Part shown: piece after piece, positions 54,187 to 62,882 of the stretch
How positions within the stretch are numbered: position 1 is the stretch's first letter
Layout of the letters: each line of letters starts with the position of its first letter
Assembly: GCA_963734625.1 (NCBI GenBank)
Contig: CAVTHW010000016.1
Location: forward strand, 186,001 to 250,000
DNA from: CAVTHW01 sp963734625
GTDB lineage: Bacteria; Acidobacteriota; Terriglobia; Bryobacterales; Bryobacteraceae
Direction of reading: 5' to 3'
DNA length: 64,000 nt
The notes under the pieces: generated by a model
What the model was told of the DNA's origin: nothing
Database searches by the model: none
The model's input: only the letters and a program-made list of their open reading frames with translations
Program-made: the position numbers and the translations under genes

Positions 54187-54987
54187 TTGACTCAAGATTC
54201 CACGTCACCGTCCAGGCTGCGCGTCTGCGCGGTCAGCTACCTCAACACGGTTCCGCTGGTGTGGGGAATGCTGCACGGAGATCAGCGCGGGTTGTTCGAT
54301 CTTGAATTGGCCGTTCCATCCGAATGCGCCGACCGTCTGGAGCGCGGCGCCGCCGATATAGGTATCGTGCCGGCGGTCGAGGTCCCCAGGCTGGGCTTGC
54401 AGATCATTCCCGGCGCCGGCATCGCCTGCCGCGAAGCGGTGCGCAGCATCCTGCTGATCTCGAAGGTGCCGTTCGAGGATATTCGCCTCCTGGCGGCGGA
54501 CACGAACTCGCGCACGTCGGTCCAACTGGCGCGGATCCTGCTGGCGCGGCGCCACGGCGCGCGGCCGCGTCTTCTGCCGCACGCGCCCGACCTTGCGGCC
54601 ATGCTCCAGGCGGCCGACGCAGCGCTGATTATCGGCGACCCGGCTCTGCGCGTGGACATCGCCAGGCTGCACTACTACTGGTCCGATCTGGGCGCGGAGT
54701 GGACCTCATCGACGGGTTTGCCCATGGTGTTCGCCGTGTGGGCCGGACGCAAGGAATGCGTGACTCCGGAGCTCGCCGAGCCGTTCCTCGCTTCCTGCCG
54801 CTTCGGCATCGAACACCTGGACGACATCGTCCGCGCCGAGTCCGTCAGCCGCGGCTTCCCTCCGGCCTTCATTCGCCAATACCTGACCCACAATCTCCGC
54901 CTGGAGCTGGGCGAGGCCGAGTACAAGGGCCTCGATCTGTTCTTGCGGTACGCCGCCGAGCTGGGCGCGGAGCAGGCGGCATGTTGA
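54187..54987 (+). CDS. mqnA: Chorismate dehydratase (futalosine pathway of menaquinone)
   Basis: The protein turns chorismate into 3-enolpyruvylbenzoate. It has the periplasmic-binding-like fold: RVCAVSYLNTVPLVWGM, ELAVPSECADRLERGAADIGIVPAVE, LLAADTNSRTSVQLARILL, ALIIGDPALR and TGLPMVFAVWAGRK. The start is uncertain: TTG 54187 is the first usable codon, and no ribosome binding site stands out. The end overlaps the start of mqnC by seven bases, so the two are coupled. Confidence 0.92.
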   Translation: MTQDSTSPSRLRVCAVSYLNTVPLVWGMLHGDQRGLFDLELAVPSECADRLERGAADIGIVPAVEVPRLGLQIIPGAGIACREAVRSILLISKVPFEDIRLLAADTNSRTSVQLARILLARRHGARPRLLPHAPDLAAMLQAADAALIIGDPALRVDIARLHYYWSDLGAEWTSSTGLPMVFAVWAGRKECVTPELAEPFLASCRFGIEHLDDIVRAESVSRGFPPAFIRQYLTHNLRLELGEAEYKGLDLFLRYAAELGAEQAAC

Positions 54988-56010
54988 GCCCCGCCGAAGC
55001 CGTCGATCTGCTGCGCGATCCGGACCTGATCGGCACGGGCATGGCGGCCGACACACGTGCGGCGCAGGCTGCATCCGGAAGGCGCCGTCACCTACGTCAT
55101 CGACCGCAATATCAACTACACCAACATCTGCACCAGCGGTTGCGCTTTCTGCGCGTTCTACCGCGCCCCCGGACACGCGGAAGGCTACGTCATCTCCAAA
55201 GAAGAGTTGTTCTCGAAGATCCAGGAGACGATCGAACTGGGCGGCACGGGGATCCTGATGCAGGGCGGGCTGCACCCCGACCTCAAGATCGAGTGGTACG
55301 AAGATCTGCTGCGCTCGATCAAGGAACGGTTCCGAATCCACCGGCACTGCTTCTCCGCCCCGGAGATCGTGCACATCGCGCGGGTCAGCAGCCTGACCGT
55401 GCGCGACACAATCGCCCGGCTGCGAGACGCGGGCCTGGATTCGATTCCGGGGGGCGGCGCGGAGATCCTTGACGACCGCGTGCGCGGCCGCCTCAGCCCA
55501 CACAAGTGCACGGCCGGGGAGTGGCTCGAGGTCCACCGCACGGCCCATTCACTGGGAATGCGAACCACGGCCACGATGATGTTTGGCTGCGGCGAGACGC
55601 TGGAGGAACGCGTAAATCACTTGGAAGCCGTGCGACAACTGCAGCAGGAGACAGGCGGCTTCACCGCTTTTATTCCGTGGACCTTCCAGCGGGAGAACAC
55701 GGCGCTCGGCCGGACGGTGAAGGAAGAGGCGACCGCGGTCGAGTACCTGAAGACGCTAGCCGTTTCGCGCCTGTACCTGGAGGAAGTTCCGAACGTGCAG
55801 GCCTCCTGGGTAACGCAGGGGCTGAAACTCTGCCAGATCGCGCTGCGCTTCGGAGCCAACGACGTCGGCAGCATCATGATCGAAGAGAACGTCGTCGCGG
55901 CGGCGGGCGCGCACTTTCGCGCCACCGAAGCGGACCTGCGCCGGATCATCCAGGACGCGGGCTTCGCACCGGTGCAGCGCGACACGTTGTACACGGCCCG
56001 GTTCCAGTGA
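54981..56010 (+). CDS. mqnC: Cyclic dehypoxanthinyl futalosine synthase (radical SAM), broken by one frameshift
   Basis: The enzyme cyclises dehypoxanthine futalosine. ATG 54981 gives MLSPAEAVDLLRDPDLIG and GMAADT; after one surplus base at CACGTG (about 55050-55057) it continues VRRRLHPEGAVTYVIDRNINYTN. The cluster CTSGCAFCAFYR binds the 4Fe-4S center; GGLHPDLKIEWYEDLL, GAEILDDRVR and AFIPWTFQRENTALG follow. The match is full length. The stop overlaps the GTG of the methyltransferase gene. Confidence 0.94.
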
Positions 56011-57660
56011 AGAGCTTTGGCGAGTTCTATACTCCGGAGTGGCTCGCCCGGCTGGTTCTGGAGGAATCCGGTTACGACGGCGCTCCCGGCAGGCGGCTGC
56101 TCGATCCATCCTGTGGACCGGGGGTGTTTCTGGTGCTGGCCATTGAGCGCGCCCGGCGCCAGGGCAGCGCCGCGGGTGAAGCCAAGCGCGATACCGCCCG
56201 CCGGATTCTGGCCGACATCCACGGATTCGAGCTGAATCCCGACTCCGCTGCCGCGGCCCGCGCCAATTATCTGGAGGCGATGGGCGAGCTGCGCGACGAA
56301 GTTCCTGGTTGCGAGGCTCCGGTCCGCTGCCTGGACGCCATCCTTCATCCCGAGGGGTGCGAGCAGTTCGACTACGTGGTGGGCAATCCGCCCTGGGTCC
56401 GCTGGGACTACCTCCCGACGCAGTACCGGGACGCGACGCTGCCGCTGTGGAAACATTACGGGCTCTTCTCCCTCAAGGGCTTTCAGGCCCGGCTGGGCGC
56501 CGGCAAGAAGGATCTGTCGATGCTGTTCACTTACGCGGCCGCCGATCGCTATCTCAAGGACGGAGGCACGCTAGCCTTCGTGATTACCCAGGAAGTTCTC
56601 AAGAGCAAGGGAGCGGGGGAGGGATTTCGCCGGTTCCGCCTGGGCGCGGAGGGACCGCCGCTCAAGGTCCGCTGCGTACACGACTTCGTGAAGATGCGGC
56701 CGTTCCACAGCGCCGCCAACAAGACCGCCGCCATCATTCTCACCAAAGGCGAGCCGACCGTCTATCCGGTCCCCTACTACGTTTGGGACACGGGCGAGGA
56801 CGGCGTGCGGCGCAAGCAGGCGTGGACGGCGCGGCCGGTCGGGTCGGAATACGGCCCCTGGCAGACGGTCATGGAGGATACCAGCCGGCTGGCGGGATCC
56901 AATCCATACCGGGCGAGGCTGGGGGCCAACGCGAACCCGTACGGGGTCTTCTGGCTGGAGATCGAGAAGGTTCTGCCGGGCGGGCTGGTGGCAGTCCGGA
57001 ATCTGCCGGAGATGGGAAAGAGGCCGATCCCGCCGGTTTCGGCCGTGATCGAGTCCGAGTTGGTCTACCCGGCCGTGCGCGGGTCGGACATCCGGCCGCG
57101 GGCAGCGCAGCCGGGCGTGCATGTTCTCGTGGTCCAGGACGCCGCAACCCGGCGCGGCTTTCCGGAGGACGTCATGCGGCAGCGCTGGCCGCGGACCATG
57201 CAGTACCTGGAGCAGTTTCGCGAAGAACTGCTGAGACGCGCGCTCTACCGGAAGTATCACGAGGAAGGACGGCATCCCTTCTACAGCCAGTTCAACGTCA
57301 GCCCGTGAGACGTTTGCGCCGTTCAAGGTCGTTTGGAAGCGGATGAGCGGCGAACTGACGGCGGCGGTCATCTCGGATTGGGAAGGGCCGCTGGGCCGGA
57401 AGATCGTCCTGCCGCTGGAGACCACGGCCTTCATCGGAACCGGAACGGTGGAGGAAGCCCGCTACCTGTGCGCGATTCTCAATGCAGGGCCGGTCGGGCG
57501 CTTCGTCAAGTCGTTCTCGGCGGCCGGACGGGGATTCGGCACGCCATTCGCCATCGGCCAGATTCGGTTTCCGAAGTTCGACCCGGAAAACCGGCTGCAC
57601 CGGCGTCTGGCGGAGCTGCCCGCGGAAGACGAGATCGACTCGGCCGTCCTGTCGCTGTAG
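56007..57660 (+). CDS. N6-adenine DNA methyltransferase (Eco57I-like, TypeIIG-type core), broken by one frameshift
   Basis: GTG 56007 overlaps the mqnC stop. The protein begins SFGEFYTPEWLARLVLEESG and has SAM motif I LLDPSCGPGVFLVLAIER and catalytic motif IV NPPW (VVGNPPWVRWDYLP), then a target-recognition-like region. Near CCGTGAGACG (57303-57309) the frame moves by one base to ETFAPFKVVWKRMSGELTAAVISD, and it ends at 57660. The complete protein has about 550 residues. There is no separate restriction gene or nuclease motif visible, so it may be an orphan methyltransferase. Its place in a menaquinone operon is unusual. Confidence 0.85.
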
Positions 57661-57691
57661 GCCGGTGGGGCAGGCTTTCAGCCTAATGCCG

Positions 57692-57711
57692 GACCCGCTT
57701 TCCAGCGGGTC
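57692..57711 (+). terminator. Hairpin after the methyltransferase gene
   Basis: GACCCGCT (57692-57699) pairs with AGCGGGTC (57704-57711) around TTCC, followed by TATTATC. The T-run is poor. The preceding GGTGGGGCAGGCTTTCAGCCT is another small palindrome of the kind scattered through this genome. Confidence 0.45.
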
Positions 57712-57739
57712 TATTATCACGTTAATAGACTTAAGAATG

Positions 57740-58983
57740 AGCGTATTAAATGAAGACCGCCCTACTTCCCTCCTAAGCGTCTGACCAGGTTCAACTCTAG
57801 CAACATCAGCAACTGGGACCACTGTGCACAATATTCCGACAATCGCGGTTATGGCCAGAGTGAAGGCCACGACTACAGAGTCCACACCAACTTCCTGTAT
57901 TCGCGGAACACGGAGCTGACTCACTATATCGAGGGAGCGAACAGCTCGAAGCGCCGCGAACGCGACCAGCGAGCCTAGGGCCCCGGAAGCAAGGATCAGC
58001 CCCAACGTTTCTGAGACGATCAAACAAACAAGACGTAGTCGCGTGGCTCCGAGCGCAGAGCGTACAGCCATCTCTTCTCGCCTCTTGATACCTCGCAGCA
58101 TGAGCAGAACAGATGTGTTTGAGCAAGAAACTAGCATCAGCAAGAACGCAGCAGCAAAGACAACCCATAGTGGTGTGCCCCAAGACCCAACGACCTCCTG
58201 ATGCAGAGGCTCAAGCCGCACAGTGAGCCCGGCGTTGGTGCGTGGATACAACTGCTCCAGCGTTCGCGCAATCGCACGCATTTCCGAAGACGCTTCTTCT
58301 AGCGATGATCCGTCCTTCAATCGTCCCAAGGCACGGTAAATGCGGACCACCCGGAATCTCCAACCTTCATCACGTCTAGTCGGAAAGTACAACAGCGGTT
58401 CGTCGCGGACAGTCAACGAGAAAAATCGGAAGGTGCTCGGCATTACCCCGACGATAGTGTACGCAACTCCTTCACCGAGAATGGTCTGTCCGATGACACG
58501 GCGGTCCGCCCCGTAGTGAAGGCTCCAATAAGTGTGGCTCAAGATGACTACGGGCGGGCTATTTGGTTGCTCATCGTCTTCAACGAAGTTGCGCCCAAGA
58601 AGTACTCGGACGCCCAGCAGAGACAACAGCTCGGGTGAAACCTCCCCAGAAAGCAGGCGCTCATACTGCCCGTTTGTTGCTCTTACAATAACTTCAGATG
58701 CCCGAAATACCGCGATTCCATCGAGCGACCTCGTGCGGCTGTTCCAGTCGTCAAGATCTCTGCCGGAAACATCGCCCCGACTGATCTGCTGGGACGCATT
58801 CGAGGTCCAAATCATCACCAGCCGCGTCGCTGCCGGAAACGGCAATTGCTGGAGCAGCACGCCGTTGGCCACAGAGAACGCCGCGACTGTTGCACCAACA
58901 CCCAATGCCAGACTCAAAAAGGTAACAGACGCTCCGCGCCACCGCGTTAAGCCGGCCACGCCTGTCCAGAAACTGTGCAGCAC
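57740..58983 (-). pseudogene. ADOP-type permease (MacB/FtsX), C-terminal half missing
   Basis: GTG 58983 follows AGGAG with a four-base gap. The protein has the acidobacterial duplicated orphan permease pattern: SLALGVGATVAAFSVANGVLL, the MacB-type periplasmic domain (about residues 45-260) and an FtsX domain (LMLVSCSNTSVLLMLRGIKRREEMAVRSALGATR). Full-length ADOPs have about 800 residues with a second permease half; here recognisable sequence ends near residue 415 (about 57740). The base composition is visibly less GC-rich than the neighbours, which suggests transfer. Confidence 0.8.
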
Positions 58984-59119
58984 GGATCTCCTATATCGAC
59001 AAACCAATTAGTGAAAGGCGGAGTCACAACTTGCGCTAAGTCCTCGCCTTCATTCCGTCGGTCAATGCTTGCAGTGCGTATACAGGTCAGATGCAGGGTC
59101 AATTCTAGGGCTGTTTTAC

Positions 59120-59630
59120 GCTTACAATTAAATCCCCATGCCACCAGCGGCGCGAGTGGTGACACGCGCCTCGCGGTGTCGCGGCCGCTGGTGAAGGGCA
59201 TCTCCAGAATCAGCCCCGCGCCGGGGCGGCGCACCGCTAGGTTGACCGCCAACGCCGTGCCCAGCGACTGACCCTGAATGATCACGGGCTTGCCGGTCAT
59301 CAGTACGAATTCGTAGCCCGCATCGGCGTCCCTGCCGAGGACGTTATAACCGTTGCCGTGCAAGTAGAGCGTGGCGAACTTGCTCCCGGCCGATGCCGTC
59401 CACCACCCGTGCAGGCGCACGCCGTCGGCCGCCGTCAGCCAAACGTCCTCGGTCCCGAGCGCGCGTTGCTGCCCCCGGTCTCCAGCCGGATTCCGCCATG
59501 GTTTGAAGGACTGTCCCGACGCCCACCAGGAGAGTCCTCCGTAAGCGCAGGCCAGCAGGATGGTCACGGCCGTAGCACCGGCCACCAAACGCTGCTTGAA
59601 ACCGGATCGCGTCTGGCTCACGATGGGCAT
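59120..59630 (-). pseudogene. Decayed alpha/beta-hydrolase
   Basis: ATG 59630 begins a membrane-anchored hydrolase (RLVAGATAVTILLACAYGG). LTAADGVRLHGWW...TLYLHGNG matches the family, but about 35 codons between HGNG and RDADAGYEF are missing. The nucleophile elbow (IIQGQSLGTALAVNLA) is present. After MPFTSGRDTARR...LAPLVAWGF the similarity ends, near 59127, so the C-terminal acid and histidine are lost. The gene is therefore not functional. The permease fragment begins shortly after. Confidence 0.7.
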
Positions 59631-59659
59631 CGTAGCACACCCACTCGGCCGTCCTGTCG

Positions 59660-60622
59660 CTATGACGCCGCGCGGCGGACCTTGGCGGTTTCCATCCATT
59701 CCTGGGTTTGGTCCCAGGACAGAATGCCGCCGACCGCGCCGACCCTGCGCACTGACAGCGCACCGGCGGCGTTGCCCAAGCGGGCGGCTTCCCAAATGGT
59801 GCAGCCCCGCTGGACCGCGGCAAGGAAGGCCCCGGCGAAGCAGTCGCCCGCACCCGTCGTGTCCACCACCTGCACATCGAAGGCCGGCACAAACCGGTGC
59901 TCGTTGCCGGAAAGTACCAGGCAGCCCTCCCCTCCCAGCTTCACCACAATAGTGGGTGTGCCGGCATCGCGCAGCTTCCTGGCGGCCTCCAGCGGATCGG
60001 ATAGCCCGGTAAGCATGTGGCCCTCTTCCCGGTTGACGAAGAGGATGTCCACGTACGGGAGGCACGGTCCCAAGTCCTCGAACCAGCGGCCCTGCGAGTC
60101 CCAGGCGGCGTCGAGCGAGGTTGCGAGCCCGGCAGCCCTGGCGCGGCGCAGGGTTTCGGCGGCGTGGGGCCGAAAGGCCGGCAGAGCGAAAGGATTGGCC
60201 AGGAAATAGCAGGACACTCCCTGGATAAGGCGGGATTCGAAATCCAGGGGATTGGGGAAGGCAGTCAAAGTCACTCCGGGCTTGTGCAGGAAAAGGCGGT
60301 CTCCTTTGGAATCGATCAGCGCGATGGTGATCGGCGTGGAGCCCCACTCCCGGCTGACCGCACCCGTGTCCACTCCCGCGCTGCGCAGGCCGGCCAGTAT
60401 CTGGTCGCCGTAGTCGTCGTCACCCACCACGGATTGGAGGCGCACGGGGACGCCGAGCTGCGCGAGGGCGTAGCAGGCGTTAGCGCCGTTGCCACCCATG
60501 CTCTGCCCGATGGTATCCACCCACGTCGTCGCGCCCCAGCGAAGCTGGTCGACGGGGTGAACCAGCATGTCAAAAACGATGTTCCCCGTGCAGAGAACAC
60601 CTGGAGTCCTGTTGTTCGCCAT
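59660..60622 (-). CDS. PfkB-family carbohydrate kinase
   Basis: The 320-residue ribokinase-like protein starts at ATG 60622 (MANNRTPGVLCTGNIVFDMLV). The first signature (GQSMGGNGANACYALAQLG) and second signature (VVDTTGAGDCFAGAFLAAV, with the catalytic aspartate) are intact. The substrate could be ribose, fructose, adenosine or a related sugar; the sequence does not decide it. It follows the gene at 60630 by seven bases, on the same strand as the class I DAHP synthase. Confidence 0.92.
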   Translation of the reverse strand: MANNRTPGVLCTGNIVFDMLVHPVDQLRWGATTWVDTIGQSMGGNGANACYALAQLGVPVRLQSVVGDDDYGDQILAGLRSAGVDTGAVSREWGSTPITIALIDSKGDRLFLHKPGVTLTAFPNPLDFESRLIQGVSCYFLANPFALPAFRPHAAETLRRARAAGLATSLDAAWDSQGRWFEDLGPCLPYVDILFVNREEGHMLTGLSDPLEAARKLRDAGTPTIVVKLGGEGCLVLSGNEHRFVPAFDVQVVDTTGAGDCFAGAFLAAVQRGCTIWEAARLGNAAGALSVRRVGAVGGILSWDQTQEWMETAKVRRAAS

Positions 60623-60629
60623 GATTTTG

Positions 60630-61553
60630 CTACGGACTCCTAAGTATACTCTCCAGGAAGGCCCGATCGACTGGCCAGCGTCCGATGACACGCAGTTGCT
60701 CGCGGCGAAAGACACCGGAGGAAAACACCTCGCTCAGATCGTGAGGGTCCGGTGTCTTCTTCTCGCGCGCGTTGAGCGCCTTCATCAAGCTCGATGCCGC
60801 CTCCAGCCGGGCGGCCAGCGCGGAAGCGCTCTCGGGGGTGCGGCAGGTCGCTTCCAGCAGGAGATCCAGGCCGGCGCCCGCGACGCCGAGCGCGAGCACG
60901 ACGCTGTCGGCGCCCTGCATGAATATGGCGGCGTCACGCACCCCGGCGGGCAGATTTCCGGGGCTGTTCAGGACGGAAGCCGGAATCAGCAGCCAGAAGG
61001 GCTGGTTGGGAATGGCCATGGCCTGGCGCTCGGGTTTCACTTTGTTCAGGTTCGTCGCGGCCCACGAGTCGGGAGACACGGCCAGAGCCATAACATCTCT
61101 GGCTAGCGGAAAGAAAGAGATCCTCCGCTGCGGGGTGCTACCGCCCATCCGGCAAAAAGAGTTGCGGCATTCGCCGTTCGCGCTTCGGACGTAGGAGCTG
61201 AGGCGCGTCCAGTCGAATCTGCCGCGGAGCAGCATGTAGGTCGTATCTTTGCCAAACCAGACGGCCGCGTAGTCCAGATCCTGCTCGTAGTCGAACGCCG
61301 TATCCACCATGAAGCCTTTGTACTCGGGCTCCTGGGTGAACTGGCTGCCCGATAGAGCGGAGAGGATGCCCGCGGCGCGCAACGCCGCGAAATCGATGGC
61401 CAGAATAACGCCGTCCTGGGCCGGAAGGTGGGCAACCAGGGCCTGGGGAGTCGCGGCGCGCCGGTTTCTCAAAACGCCGACGCCGAGGATCAGGCCGCCG
61501 CAAACCGCGACGACCAACAGCACGAGCAGGATCGGATGCAGACGGAAGCTCAC
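60630..61553 (-). CDS. Membrane-anchored protein of unknown function
   Basis: The protein of about 307 residues starts GTG 61553 (VSFRLHPILLVLLVVAVCGGLILGVGVL), an N-terminal membrane anchor followed by a large soluble domain with no cysteine-rich or catalytic motif I recognise. Segments such as VAHLPAQDGVILAIDFAALRAAGIL and YAAVWFGKDTTYMLLRGRFDW recur in hypothetical proteins of Acidobacteria. An in-frame ATG at 61607 would overlap the DAHP synthase end. The gene lies between the DAHP synthase and PfkB kinase genes and probably shares their transcript. Confidence 0.75.
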   Translation of the reverse strand: MSFRLHPILLVLLVVAVCGGLILGVGVLRNRRAATPQALVAHLPAQDGVILAIDFAALRAAGILSALSGSQFTQEPEYKGFMVDTAFDYEQDLDYAAVWFGKDTTYMLLRGRFDWTRLSSYVRSANGECRNSFCRMGGSTPQRRISFFPLARDVMALAVSPDSWAATNLNKVKPERQAMAIPNQPFWLLIPASVLNSPGNLPAGVRDAAIFMQGADSVVLALGVAGAGLDLLLEATCRTPESASALAARLEAASSLMKALNAREKKTPDPHDLSEVFSSGVFRREQLRVIGRWPVDRAFLESILRSP

Positions 61554-61582
61554 ATCCAGGTAGCTTACAACGTGGCGGACCT

Positions 61583-62605
61583 TTAGGCTACTCGGCTCTC
61601 CCGCCAAATCCGGACGTAAGGGGCAATGCTCCGCATCAAGCCTTCGAACTCGACGGGCGCGAGCGATTGAGCCCCGTCACTGTACGCCTTCTCGGGCCAG
61701 GCGTGAACTTCGACCAGAATGCCGTCGGCGCCGATCGCCACCGCCGCCCTGGCCAGCGGGGTGACCAGGCTGCGCCTCCCCGTGGCGTGACTGGGATCGA
61801 CGACCACGGGCAGATGGGTCAACTCGTTGAGGATGGCCACCGCGGCGATGTCGCAGGTGTTCCGGCTGGCGGTCTCGAAGGTGCGTATGCCGCGCTCGCA
61901 GAGCACCACGTTAGGGTTGCCGTGGGCCACAATGTACTCGGCCGACATCAGCAGTTCGCGAATGGTGGAGCTCATGCCGCGCTTCAGCAGGATCGGCCGC
62001 GTCGTCCGCCCCAGCGCTTTAAGCAGAGAGAAGTTCTGCATGTTGCGCGCGCCGATCTGCAAAAGGTCGGCGTACTCGGAGACCAGGTCCACGTCGATCT
62101 CGCTCATTACCTCGGTGACGATCGACAGGCCGGTCTCCTCCTTGGCTTTCCGCAGGAGCTTCAAGCCTGCTTCCTCCAGGCCCTGAAACTCGTAAGGGGA
62201 GGTGCGCGGTTTGAAGGCGCCGCCGCGCAGCAGGTGCGCGCCCGCGCGGGCCACGGCCTCGGCGGTACGCATGATCTGCAATTCGCTCTCCACCGAGCAG
62301 GGGCCGGCCGCGACGATGAACTCGCCGCCGCCGATCTCGGTCCCATTGACTCGCACGCGCGTGCGCTCGGAACGGAATTCGCGGCTGACGAACTTGTAGG
62401 GGGCCGAAATACGCACGGCGCTCTCGACCCCCGGCATAGCTTCGAGTTGCTCCAGGCAGGCGGTCACATCCCCGACTCCGACGGCGCCAATGACCACGCG
62501 CTCCTCGCCCTGGATGGAGTGAACCTTGTAGCCGAACTCGCGGATGCGGTCGCAGACCTGTTCGGTCTGCTCCTTGGTGGCATGAGACCCCATCGAGATG
62601 ATCAT
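61583..62605 (-). CDS. aroF: Class I DAHP synthase with N-terminal ferredoxin-like regulatory domain
   Basis: The 340-residue enzyme performs the first shikimate step. The start at ATG 62605 (MIISMGSHATKEQTEQV) follows AAAGGAAC. Residues 1-75 form the ferredoxin-like domain that gives feedback control in Thermotoga-type enzymes. The barrel has AAGPCSVESE, GAFKPRTSPYEFQGL, LQIGARNMQNFSLLKALG, ILLKRGMSST and VDPSHATGRRSLV. It lies behind the aromatic leader peptide and attenuator (62644-62778), so both transcription and enzyme activity are probably sensitive to aromatic amino acids. Confidence 0.96.
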   Translation of the reverse strand: MIISMGSHATKEQTEQVCDRIREFGYKVHSIQGEERVVIGAVGVGDVTACLEQLEAMPGVESAVRISAPYKFVSREFRSERTRVRVNGTEIGGGEFIVAAGPCSVESELQIMRTAEAVARAGAHLLRGGAFKPRTSPYEFQGLEEAGLKLLRKAKEETGLSIVTEVMSEIDVDLVSEYADLLQIGARNMQNFSLLKALGRTTRPILLKRGMSSTIRELLMSAEYIVAHGNPNVVLCERGIRTFETASRNTCDIAAVAILNELTHLPVVVDPSHATGRRSLVTPLARAAVAIGADGILVEVHAWPEKAYSDGAQSLAPVEFEGLMRSIAPYVRIWRESRVA

Positions 62606-62643
62606 GTTCGTTCCTTTTCTCCGGCGAGGCCGGCACAAAAAAC

Positions 62644-62669
62644 AAAAAACCCACTCTTTCGAGTGGGTC
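62644..62669 (-). terminator. Attenuator terminator upstream of aroF
   Basis: On the minus strand ACCCACTC-GAAA-GAGTGGGT forms an eight-pair stem (62668-62649) with a GNRA loop, followed by TTTTTTGTTTTTT. GAGTG at 62713-62709, which starts within the leader stop codon, and GGTC at 62703-62700 can pair with CACTC and GACC (62661-62669), forming an alternative antiterminator that uses the 5' arm. Confidence 0.85.
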
Positions 62670-62712
62670 GGTTCAAATCAGCCTGAAAGTTGCCGCCTAG
62701 ACCAACGCCACT

Positions 62713-62778
62713 CTAACGTGCCCGAGGCCAGTAGCCCCGGTACGTAAAGATGAACGCGTTGGGATAAGCGAGCAGCAT
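62713..62778 (-). CDS. aroF leader peptide rich in Phe, Tyr and Trp
   Basis: This 21-codon frame begins at ATG 62778 and ends TAG 62715-62713. After MLLAYPN it reads AFIFTYRGYWPRAR: six aromatic residues (two Phe, three Tyr, one Trp) of 21. The end products of the downstream pathway are thus encoded in the leader. The promoter -10 box (62789-62794) lies only 10-15 bases before the ATG, so the message would be leaderless or nearly so. A ribosome stalled at the aromatic codons would leave GAGTG near the stop free to form the antiterminator. Confidence 0.82.
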   Translation of the reverse strand: MLLAYPNAFIFTYRGYWPRAR

Positions 62779-62788
62779 CGAAAGGTCG

Positions 62789-62818
62789 ATTATAGCGGTC
62801 GAGCAGCGCCGTGCGCAA
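62789..62818 (-). promoter_or_regulatory. Promoter of the aroF leader
   Basis: On the minus strand TTGCGC (62818-62813) and a perfect TATAAT (62794-62789) are 18 bases apart. Transcription would start near 62782, about four bases before the leader ATG at 62778. Confidence 0.65.
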
Positions 62819-62847
62819 GCAAGTGGACGCCGACGTGATTCAGCAGC

Positions 62848-62882
62848 AAACACAGAGTGCCCACGTGGGGCCAGGGTTTCAC
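62848..62882 (-). repeat. Right part of the interrupted second MITE copy
   Basis: Read on the minus strand, GTGAAACCCTGGCCCCACG and TGGGCACTCTGTG match the right half of the element at 53969-54145 (CCCCACGTGGGCACTCTGT core). It directly follows the 3' end of the intron. The terminal repeat itself is not conserved here. Confidence 0.55.
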
